DNA of 64,000 nucleotides from Cranoglanis bouderius (taxonomy: Eukaryota > Chordata > Actinopteri > Siluriformes > Cranoglanididae): assembly GCA_023630585.1 (NCBI GenBank), contig CM042544.1, positions 8,408,756-8,472,755 on the forward strand, in the 5' to 3' direction. Numbering within the stretch: position 1 is the first letter of the stretch; every line of letters begins with the position of its first letter. A program made the position numbers and the translations under genes. Positions 1 to 11,232 of the stretch are shown here, piece by piece. The notes beneath the pieces are model-generated. The model had not been told where the DNA came from and ran no database searches. It saw only the letters and a list, made by a program, of their open reading frames with translations.

Positions 1-335
1 GCCCGCATGTATCTGATGAAAAATATTGGACTTGCACTGATGAATATTGTACAACACTAGAATTGCGGTTTAGAAAGTTTTTAATAAGTGACGGAAAACG
101 TGGGTAATCTGGTTTATTAGCAAAGCTGTCGAAAAAACACCCCACCCCATCTTCATTTATGTAGATGGCCAGCCAGTGTTCACCTGGGAGTCCTGATGGA
201 TGTGTGTTTATCACTACCATACCGGGTAATTTTTTTTAATGCTTCTTTTGGAAGATAGGCACACGGGAGCACCCCGAGAAAATGTGTGTTGCATGAGATC
301 TTGTCCATGATGGACGTAAGTTCGACAGTGTCCAT
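1..335 (-). pseudogene. Adenain-like cysteine protease fragment of a Polinton/adintovirus-type element
   Basis: Read on the minus strand from an ATG at about 335, this is a protease-like reading frame that needs one frame change near 205-230 and runs off the window start. The downstream half contains a GEHW motif (the His-Trp of the adenain/Ulp1-like fold), then an aspartate-containing CFFDSF block, then a terminal SDTCG that fits the catalytic cysteine neighbourhood. Adenain-like proteases mature capsids in adenoviruses and are encoded beside the capsid genes of Polintons/Mavericks and adintoviruses. It lies directly downstream of the capsid-type genes on the same strand, which supports the assignment. 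The frame break makes it an inactive relic as read here. The family call rests on motif order only. Confidence 0.55.
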
Positions 336-359
336 TTTTTATTTTTTTTATTTTACATA

Positions 360-1198
360 TTAATAGTAGTCAACCAGGATCTGTCGACGATTTGACACTT
401 CGATTATGCTGTCAAATATGGCATAAACAATCAAATTAATCGTTCTGGGTAGCGGCTGTCTAAAACGGGCTTCTAGTCTGATGTTTCCAGACTTGATAAG
501 CGATATGTGCTGACCGCACTCCTCATCTGGTGTGAGATTGAATGCGTACAGGGTATACCTGTGTAGAAAATCCTCCCTGTCTATGGACAGAGGTTGGTTT
601 TTAAGATGTTTTCCAGAAGCCAATGCCAGCTGGTAAAATTCCCGCACTACAGAACCGTTTTCATATTCTGGCTGTAGAGGCTTCTCTCTCAGGGTGTTGT
701 TGACCATTCAGATAAATGGCCAAAAATTCTTGGTTGTAGTTTTTAAAAGCAAATGGATTTTTATTATAAGCTCCTGTGAAGGCATCATTATCAACCATTG
801 CTAGAACCACCGATTTTGGCAGAGATCCCAAGAATAAGTTTTCTTGATTGCAGACACGCAAGCCTGCAGGAATTGAAAACTTTTTCAGACACATCCACTT
901 GTGAAAATATAGTCGAGCCTGGATAATTTATAAGGCCCACAGGTGCTCCGTCCGCAATATCCGAACCGTCAGCATTAGTGATTTTGAGAGGCAAAAACAC
1001 CAGAGTGTAGTTTAGGTCTACATAATCCTCTCCAGTCCCCGCTATAAAAAATTCCAGCGGTGATGAGTCCGATATGGCTGATAATGCTGGTACTTCTATA
1101 TAAGTATTTTTTTCAATAGCTGTTTGAGTCATCGGTACTGTGAACAGATCCAACTCGGTTTTTAAACATTCTTCTGACATGTTGTGTAGTAAAGCCAT
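360..1198 (-). pseudogene. F54H12.2-like capsid-type protein, internally deleted and frameshifted
   Basis: Three minus-strand frames (1198-791, 894-661, 707-360) together resemble the 'uncharacterized protein F54H12.2-like' family common in animal genomes. The N-terminal part carries the typical SEECLKTELDLFTVP-type opening and a GxGEDYVDL stretch. The C-terminal part carries the DNDAFTGAYNKNPFAF and LYAFNLTPDE blocks. The N-terminal match stops after the SQVDVS segment and resumes far downstream, so a middle portion is missing and the frame changes twice. In the worm, F54H12.2 lies next to the transposon-derived integrase F54H12.3, so a virion structural role in a Maverick/Polinton-like element is likely. 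The exact capsid role is my inference. It is a broken old copy and no product is expected. Confidence 0.6.
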
Positions 1199-1214
1199 GA
1201 TCTAAAATATTGTT

Positions 1215-1685
1215 TTAACAAGGGTCTTTGGTCTTTTTTTTTGTTTGTTTGTTTGATGTAGCACGGTTTGTTGTCACCACACATCTACTCTTTACAAATG
1301 ATGCATTCTTAACCGTGTGTTTTGTTTTCTTCCATACTTGACCACTCCTCCGAACCCCTGGTGGTCTAGATGCTCTATTGCGAGCCATAGCCATCAGTTC
1401 GGAGCCGTCTTGAGTATCACCGTCATTAGAAGACCTTGATAAAGTGTTGGTAACACCGTCACTTAATGTGTTATTTGCAGCTGATTTAAGATGTGGCTTG
1501 GCTATGCTAAATCCTCGTTTTAGCAATGGTATGGACATTCTGAAGAGTCCCCTAAACATACCAGCCAAGCCAGCTCCATACATAACACCCCCACCGGCAT
1601 ACCCCGGGAGCCCATCCCTGGCCTGATTCTGATAGTAGGCCACATAACGCATGGGGTCGATGTTGTGATTGATGAGATAAATCAT
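1215..1685 (-). CDS. Small basic minor-capsid/core-like protein of the same virus-like element
   Basis: A 156-residue minus-strand frame starts 17 bases upstream of the F54H12.2-like gene and reads the same way. Its N-terminal third is glycine rich, followed by a hydrophobic and basic helix around residues 40-70 (MFRGLFRMSIPLLKRG). The tail is rich in Lys, Arg, Ser and Thr. Gly-rich, amphipathic and basic small proteins of this sort sit beside capsid genes in Polinton/adintovirus-like elements and recall adenovirus minor core peptides. Function is inferred from composition and position only. The frame is open, but its neighbours are broken, so the element as a whole is probably dead. The last 40 residues are very Lys/Thr rich and may be frame-altered. 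Confidence 0.4.
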   Translation of the reverse strand: MIYLINHNIDPMRYVAYYQNQARDGLPGYAGGGVMYGAGLAGMFRGLFRMSIPLLKRGFSIAKPHLKSAANNTLSDGVTNTLSRSSNDGDTQDGSELMAMARNRASRPPGVRRSGQVWKKTKHTVKNASFVKSRCVVTTNRATSNKQTKKKTKDPC

Positions 1686-1687
1686 CT

Positions 1688-2391
1688 TTAAACAAAATAT
1701 TTCACAGGTCTAAAGTGTAGCTTAACACACACTTTCCTGTAACTGAAACGTATGTCTTGATTTTGGTCGTCTTTCACCTGTATAGTTATTTCTGTGATGG
1801 ATGATTTGTTAACTGACACGTAAAGCGGTCTATCGTATCTAACAGTAATATTCTTATTAATATCGCCGTCTATATGCACACAACGTAGTAGTGGAACGTT
1901 GTGATCACCAAGTGATTGATATTCTGTAATACCCGTGTATATATACAAGGTGTAGAACCCACCATTTATATCGGCCTGATAGGGTGCATACGTCATAGGT
2001 ATATGCCCAACTATGTGTTTTTTGTGATCTTGATTACACGTTTCTATAGCAACACCTGGTTTTAAGCCTAAAATATTAGACAGTTTTCCATAAAATGTCA
2101 GCAACGTCTTCGGAGGGGCTTTCAGAAACACTTTGTTTTTAACATGATCATAACCGAGACTCGCCCCCGATGGTAGGTTTGCATTGATCTCCCTGATCAA
2201 AAAAGCACATCCTCATAATAACTCGTCTTTAATGTGTACTGTATGTTTGACGTCTTTCCATCGCCGGTGGTGAAAAGCTCTTTGGGGTCAACACGATATT
2301 CGATGATGTGATTTTTACTATCTGATGACTTTGTTTCACCATAGCTGAAAATGAATGTGGCATCTGACTCATTAAATGTGTACCAGGACAC
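1688..2391 (-). pseudogene. Second structural-type gene of the virus-like element, split by a frameshift
   Basis: Two adjoining minus-strand frames (2391-2197 and 2200-1688) overlap by four bases and look like one gene broken at about 2,198. The second part, 170 residues, has a beta-rich composition with a conserved-looking LSNILGLKPG segment near residue 45 and a PLYVSVNKSS segment near residue 125. This style is seen in proteins accompanying F54H12.2-like genes. A penton- or minor-capsid-like role is possible but unproven. It is followed three bases later by the small basic gene, so the four genes form one tight minus-strand cluster, ending with the protease at the window edge. The upstream end is cut off near 2,400 by other repeats. 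Confidence 0.4.
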
Positions 2392-2469
2392 GGGGTATTC
2401 AAATTCGATTAACCCAACTTGCCATTCTCATTTTAGATTTATAGCTTTCGCCAATCTGGTTGTGTACTT

Positions 2470-2572
2470 GTGTACCGTGAACTGTCAATCAGGCTGACAT
2501 GAGGGGTCATAAGACAGATGACAGGGGGGTCATAAATCATATTTTTTGACATAAAGTGTAGGATATAAATAC
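2470..2572. repeat. Repeat shared with the spacer at 32,846-32,943
   Basis: The stretch beginning GAACTGTCAATCAGG and ending GACATAAAGTGTAGGATATA recurs in the same orientation at 32,846-32,943, with a few substitutions and one extra short repeat unit. Internally it has two copies of a GGGGTCATAAxxxATATGACAGG-like unit. It borders the virus-like genes on one side here, and the unidentified spliced-looking minus-strand gene region at the other site. It may therefore be a terminal piece of the same element family. That link is inference. Confidence 0.6.
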
Positions 2573-2639
2573 TGGTAGGTTTTTTGGGCATTTCACCTTC
2601 TACAGTGCACAATATAATTAAAGATTTGAGGAATCCGGT

Positions 2640-3703
2640 CAAATCTCGGTGTGTAAAGGGCAAGGCCGAAAACCACTTCTGAATGCGCGTGATCTCCGAT
2701 CCCTCAGACGTCACTGTCTTAAAAACCGTCATGAGTCTGTAATGGATATCCTGACATGGGCTCGGGAATACTTTGGTAAACCTTTGTCAGTCAACACCAT
2801 TCGCCACTGCATCCACAGATGCAAGTTAAGGCTTCACTATGCAAAGCAGAAGCCATACATCAACACTGTCCAGAAGCACCGCTGACTTCTCTGGACTCGG
2901 TCTCATCTGAGATGGACAGTAGCACAGTGGAATCGTGTTTTTTGGTCTAACGAGTGAACATTTCAAATAGTTTTTGGAAAGAACAGCCGTCGTGTTCTCC
3001 GGGCCAAAGAAGAAAAGGACCATCCAAGCTGTTATCAGCGTCAGGTCCAAAAGCCAGAGTCTGTCATGGTATGGGGGCATGTCAGTGCCAATGGCATGGG
3101 TAACTTGCACATCTGTGAGGGCAACATTAATGCAGAAAGATATGTACACATTTTGGAGCAACATATGCTGCCATCCAGAGCAGGACAACGCCAAACCACA
3201 TTCTGCCCGGATTACAAGCAGATGGTTGCATAAGCAGAGAGTGCGGGTGCTAGCGTGGCCTGCCTGCAGTCCTGACCTGTCTCTGATTGAGAATGTGTGG
3301 TGCATTATGAAGTGCAAAATAAGGCAATGAAGGCCCTGTACAGTTGCACAGCTGCAGAAATGCATAATGGATGAATGGGGGAAAATTCCATTTGCTAAAC
3401 TTCACCAACTGGTGTCTTCAGTGTCCAAACGCTTAATAAGTGTTATTAAAGGAAAAGGTGATGTTACACAGCGGTAAACAGTCGACTGCCCCAACTTTTT
3501 CGGAGCATGTTGCAGTCATCACATTTGAAATGAGTGCATATTTTCAGAAATAAATTGAATTCACAAAGTAAAACATCAAATAATGTGTTAATAATGTGTT
3601 TTCAATATAGTACAGGGTGAATTGAATTTTCAAATGGCTCTTTTTGTTTGTTTTTTTTTTTGCATTTTCCATACTGTCCCAACTTTTTCGGAATTGGGGT
3701 TGT
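2640..3703 (+). mobile_element. Tc1/mariner element, 5'-truncated and decayed
   Basis: A plus-strand transposase remnant starts near 2,649 with a helix-turn-helix region (RDLRSLRRHCLKNR) and continues in shifted frames. The catalytic-domain landmarks are DNAKPHSA (second Asp, about 3,187) and SPDLSLIENVW (the E of DDE, about 3,272). The 3' end carries the fish Tc1-type terminal repeat CTGTCCCAACTTTTTCGGAA, finishing near a TA at about 3,703. An inner copy of CCCAACTTTTTCGGA lies at about 3,490. No matching 5' terminal repeat is present, because the element abuts repeat DNA at about 2,640. The transposase has several stops and is not functional. Confidence 0.8.
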
Positions 3704-4468
3704 ACTTGACCTTGCTGTGACCGTGAGCCTGTTTTGATCAAATCCAAGATAAAAACCAAATGGTCAGAATGGAAAACTCAAGATCTGACAACGTGTAATA
3801 ACACAATGTGAAGAGAAGAAAAAACAATGACAGGAAAATTCAAAAAGTCAGTATAGAAAAAAAGAAACAGCTTCAAGTTGTATTGGACACCCTCAGTGAG
3901 TAAAGATGCTGCATGCTCATGAAGCAAATGATGGCAATCAAAGCTTTTAACAAGAGACAATTTACCGAATCACTTCTACAGGCAGATGTCTCTGCAATCA
4001 ACACCATTTCTCTGGTCTTGTAAAAGCATCAACCCTAAATGAACAACCCAGAAAAAGAAACAGAATTGAGATGCAAATTGTGATTCATGGAAGAGAAGCT
4101 TCTGGATAGGACTCTTGTAGTGATAAACCTTAAAAGAAGAATAAAAATGATTGAAATTATGTCAAACAGAATACATTTCGAGTCCAGAAGAAGAAAACCA
4201 TCAAAATTGTCCAGAATGGATGCCATAAAAGCCATAAAAAGTGAATGAGCTCATTTGTAAGCGGTTTCCTACATCAAGATAAAATCCCAACTGTGATAAA
4301 TGGAAAAGCTGGGAAGATATAATAAAGGGGCACATATTCAGGAAAATAACATATACTAAGGCACAAACTGTCAAGGCTCAGTTCTTTAAGCTTAAAAATG
4401 TTTGGATTATCAGGCCAATGGTCAAGGACAGACGAACATGTGCCTGAAAAACACATGAGAACTTTGGC
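3704..4468. other. No recognisable gene; decayed transposon-like DNA
   Basis: This is an AT-rich stretch with no open frame that matches a family I know. It lies between the Tc1 end and transposase-like remnants starting at 4,469, and may be the degraded amino-terminal part of the same transposon-derived gene. Confidence 0.4.
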
Positions 4469-5258
4469 GTGAAAACCAAGAGGTTCCTGTTGACAACAAT
4501 GGAAGCTATATTTGTAAATACACTAGGAACAATCAAAGAATCCCACTTTCAAGGGGAGTTGTCTATCAGTCGGGGCAGAGTGGTGTTATTTGCATCATTA
4601 TCTCCAGGTCTTCAGCTTGACATTACAGCCATATGGGCACATCTTGACTCAAAAATAAAGAAGCTGGGGAAAGATGCCCAAAACATCCACATTACAGCAG
4701 ATGCACCAACATCTCAGTATCATAATAAAACCTATTTCTATCTAACCTCAGGAATGGCCTTTATGAGAGGATTTTATTATTTCACATGGAATTTCACTGA
4801 GGCATCCCATGGATAAGGAGCTCCTGATGGAGTGAGTGGCGCTTTGAAAAGCCTGTCACTGTGCATTGTGTCCTGTAGTACATAGGGTTAGCTAGCTGTG
4901 AATTGGTACCTCTGCACCTAAAGCCAGTACCTGAAACAATGAGAATTCATCAGGTAATTCAAAAGTGGTTTTCTGTACTTTACAACTGCGATCAACGGAA
5001 CCAGGAATAATGAACACCAGAGAGGTGTCCTGCCAGAAAGACTGCAGATCCTTCTCTCCATGCCAGTACTACTTTATGGAAAGACAGTCAGAAAGACGTA
5101 GGAGCAATGAATCTGTGATAGAAGAGGGAACATGGGTTCTTGTAGACGATGATACAGATTTACTCTCAGACATTATCACACAATTCAATTTTACCCATTG
5201 TAAACTTACAAGAATCGGGTTTAAGATGTGTTCGTTTTTCAATTTGAATATTATTTAG
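4469..5258 (+). pseudogene. Transposon-derived protein remnant (unclassified transposase-like family)
   Basis: Two plus-strand fragments (4,469-4,816 and 4,965-5,258) resemble a widespread, poorly named transposon-derived protein family. The first has the run NIHITADAPTSQYHNKTYFY, an Asp-containing strand followed by a QY-N-K motif. It then has WNFTEASHG, followed in another frame by GAPDGVSG-like residues. The second fragment has NTREVSCQKDC, a Cys-rich segment near residue 20. This arrangement is typical of transposase-like proteins annotated as uncharacterised in fish and invertebrates. I do not know the superfamily. Frames are interrupted, so it is a relic. It lies just outside the region for which the right-arm copy is visible. 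Confidence 0.4.
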
Positions 5259-5650
5259 TGAAAGATTTTTCAATAATTAACATTATTTAGTGAAAGAATT
5301 TCCATTATGTCGTGAAAGATTTTCCAAATTACTAAACAATTACTAATGTTACTACAGTGTGAGCCCTACTGTCAATAGATCACCAGTTTGAATCCTGATG
5401 ATGCCACAGTCATCCGTGACTGTCAATGGAGCAAAATTCCTAGCAAAGCTAGTAGCAAAACTGGAGACCATCATGAACACTTCTGCCCATCCTCTCCATT
5501 AAGCTTTTTCCAGTAGCACATTAAGCCCTCAGCTTGTACCATCACGATGTTCAAGGAAGCACCATTGGGGGTCATTTCTTCACATAATTACTGAGGTCTC
5601 TTTACACTGTGTTGTTAATATATGTTGAATGTTATACTTTTGTCTAGTAC

Positions 5651-5750
5651 TTGAATGTCATTTGTTACTGTAGCACCCACATTTCCCCTTTGGGATCGGT
5701 AAAGTACATCCACCCATCCATCCATCTATCTATCTATCTAAAAAGATGCA
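5651..5750 (+). repeat. LINE 3' tail with ATCT microsatellite
   Basis: The segment ending CCCTTTGGGATCGGTAAAGTA, followed by a CATC/ATCT tandem tract, is the typical 3' end of a fish non-LTR retrotransposon. It is mirrored in the right arm at about 63,755-63,850, so it predates the duplication. Confidence 0.6.
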
Positions 5751-6224
5751 AAGTTGCGCATGCTCTCTGTAGGTACAAGGGATGGCATATTCTCTTCCCT
5801 GTCAATCACAGCGACACCAGCCACTCATTGGCGTCTGTGGTGTCATGTATGGGGAAGAGGGTAAATAGTGTGACACAGCATGAGAATAAATTAAATTGGG
5901 AAGCTGTTCCAACACAAGACAAGAAGCTGAATACATTGAAGAACTGGAAAACCCATCCAATATAAGGATCACCATGTTCAAATTAATCAAACGTTTTGAC
6001 AAATGGCAAAATTGTTTGTGAAAACCATGAGTAACGTTTGAAGGCCTCCTTTGAAACCAAAGTTTGAAGTTCTTTGAAAACCAAACAGAAATTGTAATGT
6101 CTGGTGAAATCCAAAACTCAATAGACAAAGGTATTTCAAAATCAAAATGGCAGCAAAACTCCTAATTCCGAATCCACCACAAGAGCGAGCAGACTAGTCA
6201 CAAAAGATCTGTTTTAGATCAGAA
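5751..6224. other. No gene recognised
   Basis: Short interrupted frames only. The sequence is preserved in the right arm (about 63,290-63,750) and probably belongs to the same decayed retroelement as the next feature. Confidence 0.4.
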
Positions 6225-6955
6225 AGGGCCATGCAATGAAGAGTTTTGAAACATTTAAACACAAATCTAATAAGGAGGAAGTGGAAATCATTGGATGGAT
6301 TATGTTTTGGATGCTTGGAAAAAGTACACATGAGCCAGTTGTCAAATCTGTCCTCCCAGCCATTCTCCTGGAATCTACGAAAGTAGCATTCAAAATGGAA
6401 ATACTTTTGAAAACCATGGAACAGGAAAAGTTTGTGAATTTGTCACTGCCGGCATTGAACTACTTCAGGATGTGAATGCTCCATTAGCTCTAGAGCTCTG
6501 GAAAATAATCACCAGTGAATATAGTGGACTGTGAAAGTACACTGTGAAAAATCTCCTCAGGTGGGTCATCACCGGTCCTCTTGATCCTAGTGTGGCTAGG
6601 CTATAATACTATTTCAGTGCAAGGCAATCATTCAATTGACATGACAAAAGACATGACATGATTTTTGTTGATGTCTCATCTTTTGGTGGAACTTCTCTCA
6701 ATAAAGGACTCTTGCAAGGTCTTGATTTGACAAATGCACTGATAGGTGTTCTGCTTCGATTTCGTCAAGGTCCCTTTGCCTTCATGACTGTTAAAGAAGC
6801 TTCACCAGGTATAAGTACCAGGAGAAGACATACATGTTTTGCACTTTTTCTGTTTTCCCAATGGAGATATCCCAAAATACTTTTTTTTGGAACACAGGAT
6901 GGTTGTTCACATCTTTTGAGCTGTATCATTCCACAAGTCCCAGACGTCTGAGCCA
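6225..6955 (+). mobile_element. BEL/Pao-type retrotransposon reverse-transcriptase remnant
   Basis: The plus strand at about 6,658-6,780 encodes a run with GTSLNKGLLQGLDLTNALIG followed by a VLLRFRQGP segment. This is the conserved start of the reverse transcriptase palm in BEL/Pao elements (family pattern GTSLN..LLQGPDLT..LIGVL.RFR). The upstream frame at 6,236-6,475 may be more of the same polyprotein but is not diagnostic. Stops and frame changes surround it and no LTR is visible. The same fragment is present in the right arm at 62,700-62,803, so it was inserted before the inverted duplication. Confidence 0.65.
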
Positions 6956-7419
6956 AAGGTGGTTTGTGGTTTGTGGATCTGCAATAATCATGCAGTGCTT
7001 GTTGTAATTCCTGAGGAAGACAGAATTAAAGGTGTATAGACAGTGGTTATTGATAGAGATCAGCTACCCATGGAACTGGTTGTAATTATAATAATTTCTT
7101 GAGTGCAGTTTCATGAGGCAGGAGCTGAGACACTGAAATAGGTTGCAATAAAGTTTTTTTTTTTTTTTGGTCAGCTGTGTCCATGTACATAAAGACCAGT
7201 ATAGCCTTTATCAGTAGTAGAGCAAAGAAAGGAAGACAGAGTTGAGCAAGACACACACACAGAAGAGAGTAGAGGCATGCCCACACAGTTCTAGCCCTCT
7301 GTACAAACTTTATCCAATAGTTATAGATGTTGAGATTTTTAGAATGCAAGGTAGACCAAGGAATTTTGCCAAAGAACAGTCATATCTCTCATTCTTGGAT
7401 ACATGCATGAAAAAGTGAG
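6956..7419. other. No gene recognised
   Basis: Non-coding, with a poly-T run at 7,154-7,167. It matches the right arm at about 62,100-62,560. It may be flank or non-coding part of the Tc1 element that follows. Confidence 0.4.
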
Positions 7420-8480
7420 CCATGCTGACAAAAATCACACTTCGCCATTACTACTGGATACCTCATGCCCACTCTATAGCCACAGATGTCATTAGAGAAT
7501 GTTTTATATGCCAACACCAGCATCAAAGGTCATGGAAAAAGAAAAAAAAAAGGTTGTTGAGCTTCACAAAATGGGAAGTGGCTATAAGAAAATAGCACAA
7601 GCATTGAAAATGCCCATTTCCACCATCAGGGCAATAAATAAGAAGTTCCAGAAAACTGGAAATGTTATGAATCAACCAGGAATTGGACGTATGTCTATAT
7701 TGTCTCAGCACACTGTGAAGAGGATGGTTAGAGTGGCCAAAAAATCTCCAAGGATCACAGCTGGAGAATTGCAGAAGTTAGTTGCGTCTTGGGGAGGGAA
7801 AGTCTCCAAAACTACAATCCGAAGTCACCTACATCACCACAAGTTGTTTGGAAGGGTTTCAAGAAAAAAGCCTCTATTCTCATCCAGAAACAAACTCAAG
7901 CGTCTTCAGTTTGCCAGACAGTATTGGAACTTCAAATGGGTTCTATGGTCAGATGAAACCAAAATAGAGCTTTTTGGCAATAAACACCAGAGGTGGTTTT
8001 GGAGCGCACAGAGAGGTAGCCATATGGAAAAGTACCTCATGCCCACGGTTAAATATGGTGGTGGCTCTTTAATGTTTTGGGGCTGTTTTTCTGCCAGAGG
8101 ACCTGGACATTTTGTTAGGATACATGGCGTCATGGACTCTGTCAAATATCAACAGCCATTAAATGAAAACCTGACTGCCTCTGCCAGAAAGCTTAAAATG
8201 GGCCATGGTTGGATCTTCCTGCAGGACAATGATCCAAAACATACATCAAAACCAAAAATGGTTTACTGACCACAAAATAAGGTGCCATGGCCATCCCAGT
8301 CCCCTGACTTGAAACCCATAGAAAACCTGTGGGGTGAACTGAAGAGGCGAGTCCACCACCGTGGACCTCGTAATTTGAAGGATCTGGAGAGATTCTGTAT
8401 GTAGGAATGGTCTCAGATCCCTTACCATGTATTCTCCAACCTTATCAGGCATTATAGGAGAAGACTCAATAATTGTTGCA
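7420..8480 (+). mobile_element. Tc1/mariner element with nearly complete but frameshifted transposase
   Basis: The frame 7,499-8,269 encodes most of a Tc1 transposase. It has a paired HTH region (KKIAQALKMPISTIRAI, near residue 30), a second HTH around ITAGELQKLV, the first catalytic Asp in VLWSDETK (near residue 150) and the second in LQDNDPKHTSK (near residue 240). It stops at 8,269, and the third acidic residue (SPDLKPIENLWGELKRRV) lies just downstream in another frame at about 8,300-8,360. It is therefore broken by a frameshift and at least one stop (also at about 8,402). The right-arm copy keeps only the first 40 percent (61,603-62,030), so the arms decayed differently here. Confidence 0.85.
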
Positions 8481-8484
8481 CACC

Positions 8485-8975
8485 TACAGTACTGTGCAAA
8501 AATTTTAGGCACCCTATATTTTAGAACAAACTTTGTTATAGATTTATTATTTTATGACTTATTATTTTATGACTCTTCTATGGTGAGCTGTCCCAGGGAA
8601 AACGATCACAAGGGGGCCAGAGGAAGCGTTACAAGGACACGCTGAAAGCATCCCTTAAGTCTCTGGACATTGACACATCCTCCTGGGAATCCCTGGCACA
8701 AAACCGAAGTGCATGGCGCACAATGACCTACAATGGCCGCCAGGCATCTGAAGTGAGAAGAAGGACTGTTGCCCAACAGAAGCGCACCATACGAAAATCC
8801 AGAGTTGCCAGTATGCAAACTGAGGCGTCAACGCAACGCATGTCTGTCCAACATGTGGCAGAAACTTCCGTGCTCAATTCGGCCTAATCAGCCACCAACG
8901 GATACATCGCTCATAGTAACAATCTAGATGTCAAGGTCCTCATCAAAACCGATGGACGAACAACAATCTCCTAAA
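8485..8975 (+). mobile_element. Fragment of a non-LTR retrotransposon carboxyl terminus, plus a Tc1-type end
   Basis: The segment starts with ACAGTACTGTGCAAAAATTT, a fish Tc1-type terminal sequence. From about 8,590 the plus strand encodes a basic carboxyl-terminal tail with GQRKRYKDTLKASLKSLDID and SWESLAQNRSAWR, ending near a zinc-finger-like stretch. This is typical of the last part of fish LINE ORF2 proteins. Stops interrupt it. It is absent from the right arm, where unrelated Tc1-like DNA occupies the equivalent position. Confidence 0.55.
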
Positions 8976-9491
8976 GTAATTTACCCCTTCCTTGTTCTTA
9001 ATTAGTATGAGGAAACTGGTATGAGTATTGCAGTTAAATTCAGCTGAACAGCAGAACGAGACAAACGAAGAGTGAACTCATTTTCCACACACAGTCTTTT
9101 CTGCTGGAGCTGTGACTTGCTGTCAGAAATGAGTGTCTGATATCAGGGTACAGTGAAACGAGGGAGTATGAACAACGCTGCAGGAATGTAACACCAGCCT
9201 ACAATAACGCTCTTTGACAGCATCACGTCAGTACATCTACTGGAAATTGCCGACTGTCGACTACAGGCCTGTACAATTGGAAACAGTTATTTAAAGTGAT
9301 TTAGCTATAACAGTTTCCTCTGTGCAAACTATAACCTTAAAATTCATTCAGTAATATGTTTCCATATAAACTTCAGTATTTACAGTGCCCTCCAGAATTA
9401 TTGGAACCCTTAATAAAAACAAGGAATAATAATTGCAAAAAAAAAATGAACATTACACACAAGGTCTCCATTCAAAGACTAGGAAAAACTA

Positions 9492-9548
<57 letters not shown>

Positions 9549-10537
9549 CCCACATTATTAGAGCTACTTTTTTAATTAAAATAATAGTATTTCCTCTCAA
9601 AAACATGTCCCAAAATTATTGACAGCCCTTAAAAAGTCTTTCTTGAAAGGTCTATATTATCTTTCATTTGCTCTCAGACTTTTTTTTGGTCCAGTTTCCC
9701 TGCTATATAAATATGAGGTTGCACATACTGTATGTACAAATATCATTTACTATAGGAAAAGCCAAAGAACACAAAATAGACAAATCATTGTTTACCTGCA
9801 CAAATCAGGTAACGGATACATATTACCTGAATAAAAAAATTAAAAAAAAATAAAAAAACATAAGCAGCTAAAAATACAATTGTGTATGTAAAAAAAGTGT
9901 TATGACCAAGCTATCCTTAAGTGTGAAAGATGAATCGTTCATTTTAGGGAATATCGCTGATGTAATCATGAATAAAACTATATTATTCATAAAGTTATTC
10001 TGTAAATCAGCACAGTGATCAATCTTTGATATGTACCCATGAATTGAGCCCGATCTCAATTGTCTGTAAAAAAAAAAAATAATAAAATAAAAAAAAAAAA
10101 AGGAAAAACAAGCTACATAAAGGGAATGCATGTCGCAAGCCTCCTGGAATGAGCACAAGCCCAGTGTCAACCAGAAGCGCCCAACAACGGACACCAACGA
10201 AAACATTTTGCGCTTTCAGTTATCCGTGTCTGACAGCCTGGTACACTTCACAGGCCAGTTCAACATTGCGCACATTCGCACGGGCCATTTAAATTGGCAC
10301 ACGCTTTAGAATCTCTCAAAGAACGTCTCCACACCCTGACACACTCCAAATAGGCAAACAAGAGGAGGAGAAAGAAAGCTCAACTCCTTCATTTGTAGTC
10401 GTGCATTTTTAAAGATCTTCCACGTACAAAAGAAGACTTCTGAAGATAGTTTTCGATACACTGATGCACTGATTTTACGCTCAACTGATCGTGGAGAGAG
10501 AGAAATAAAATAGCTCTGAAAGAGTTTCAACTCTTAG
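8976..10537. other. Non-coding arm DNA with a Tc1-derived MITE and CA microsatellite
   Basis: No gene is seen. A short element at about 9,385-9,640 begins CAGTGCCCTCCAGAATTATT and ends in a related inverted sequence, with a CA repeat (9,496-9,543) in its middle. The right-arm counterpart is about 58,600-58,835, where the CA tract is much shorter. Poly-A/T runs occur at 9,840-9,858 and 10,068-10,100. The stretch 10,100-10,537 matches 57,703-58,140 and may contain upstream non-coding sequence of the neighbouring gene. Confidence 0.5.
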
Positions 10538-11232
10538 TGTTTCCACAACAAGGTGAGACTCAAGCTGGCGGGCCAGGAGAGTGCTCTTGAGTCCCAGGAA
10601 GAGGGTGGCATTCAGGACGTTCAGGAAAACAGTGACGCTGTAAAAAATTCTTCTGAATTCACCCAAGAAGAGAAAATGATACTGACTGAAATGGAGAAGG
10701 AGATTCCCATGTGTGCGTCTCTGCCTATTGAGGTGATGAGTCCTGACCAGGCCTTTCCTTTCCTGAACACCACAATTGCAGATCTGGGCATTGACGAGTG
10801 AGTCCTTATATTAAAGCCAATATATTACTAGTTTGCATATATGTTTCTCGATAACATTAATATTAACTGCCGGTTCAAACCAAATGCCAGGAGGTTCTCT
10901 ACAGCACCGAGTCACACACGGACCGCTCGTACTGCCGCAGCGGCATCATCTTCCAGCCATGGACACACGCTCAACCAGGTTAGGACATCTTTAACATTTG
11001 CATTTACTTTTTGTGTGCGGTGAACTAACCCACCGGAGACTCAGCATCTTAGTCAGTATAACTGACATTCCCACACTGGAAAACCATGAGGTGCGATTTA
11101 TCAGTGTGAATTTTACTTGTAACCAGTTATCAGTTTTTATTTTCCCTTGGAGTTGACAACGAGATACTGGAAATGACCCTGGCTTTGGATACACAATCCC
11201 ATACCTCCGAAGAGCAGACTGCGTTGGAATGA
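10538..11232 (+). pseudogene. Left-arm pseudogene copy of the unidentified convergent gene (exons A, part B, C)
   Basis: Exon A (10,538-10,797, acceptor TTAG, donor GTGAGT) is intact and 260 nt long, as in the right arm. Exon B is reduced to 10,867-10,978. About 0.3 kb that includes its acceptor and first half is missing, fusing intron sequence TATTAA to CTGCCGG. Exon C is at about 11,153-11,232 and ends in TGA. A conserved Trp codon in exon B (TACTGG in the right arm) reads TGC (Cys) here. Without an exon B acceptor the left copy cannot be spliced normally. Confidence 0.75.

Noticed and set aside
9480..9545. Possible CRISPR-like regular repeats around the CA tract.
   Set aside because: Simple dinucleotide microsatellite in a vertebrate genome. 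No spacers.
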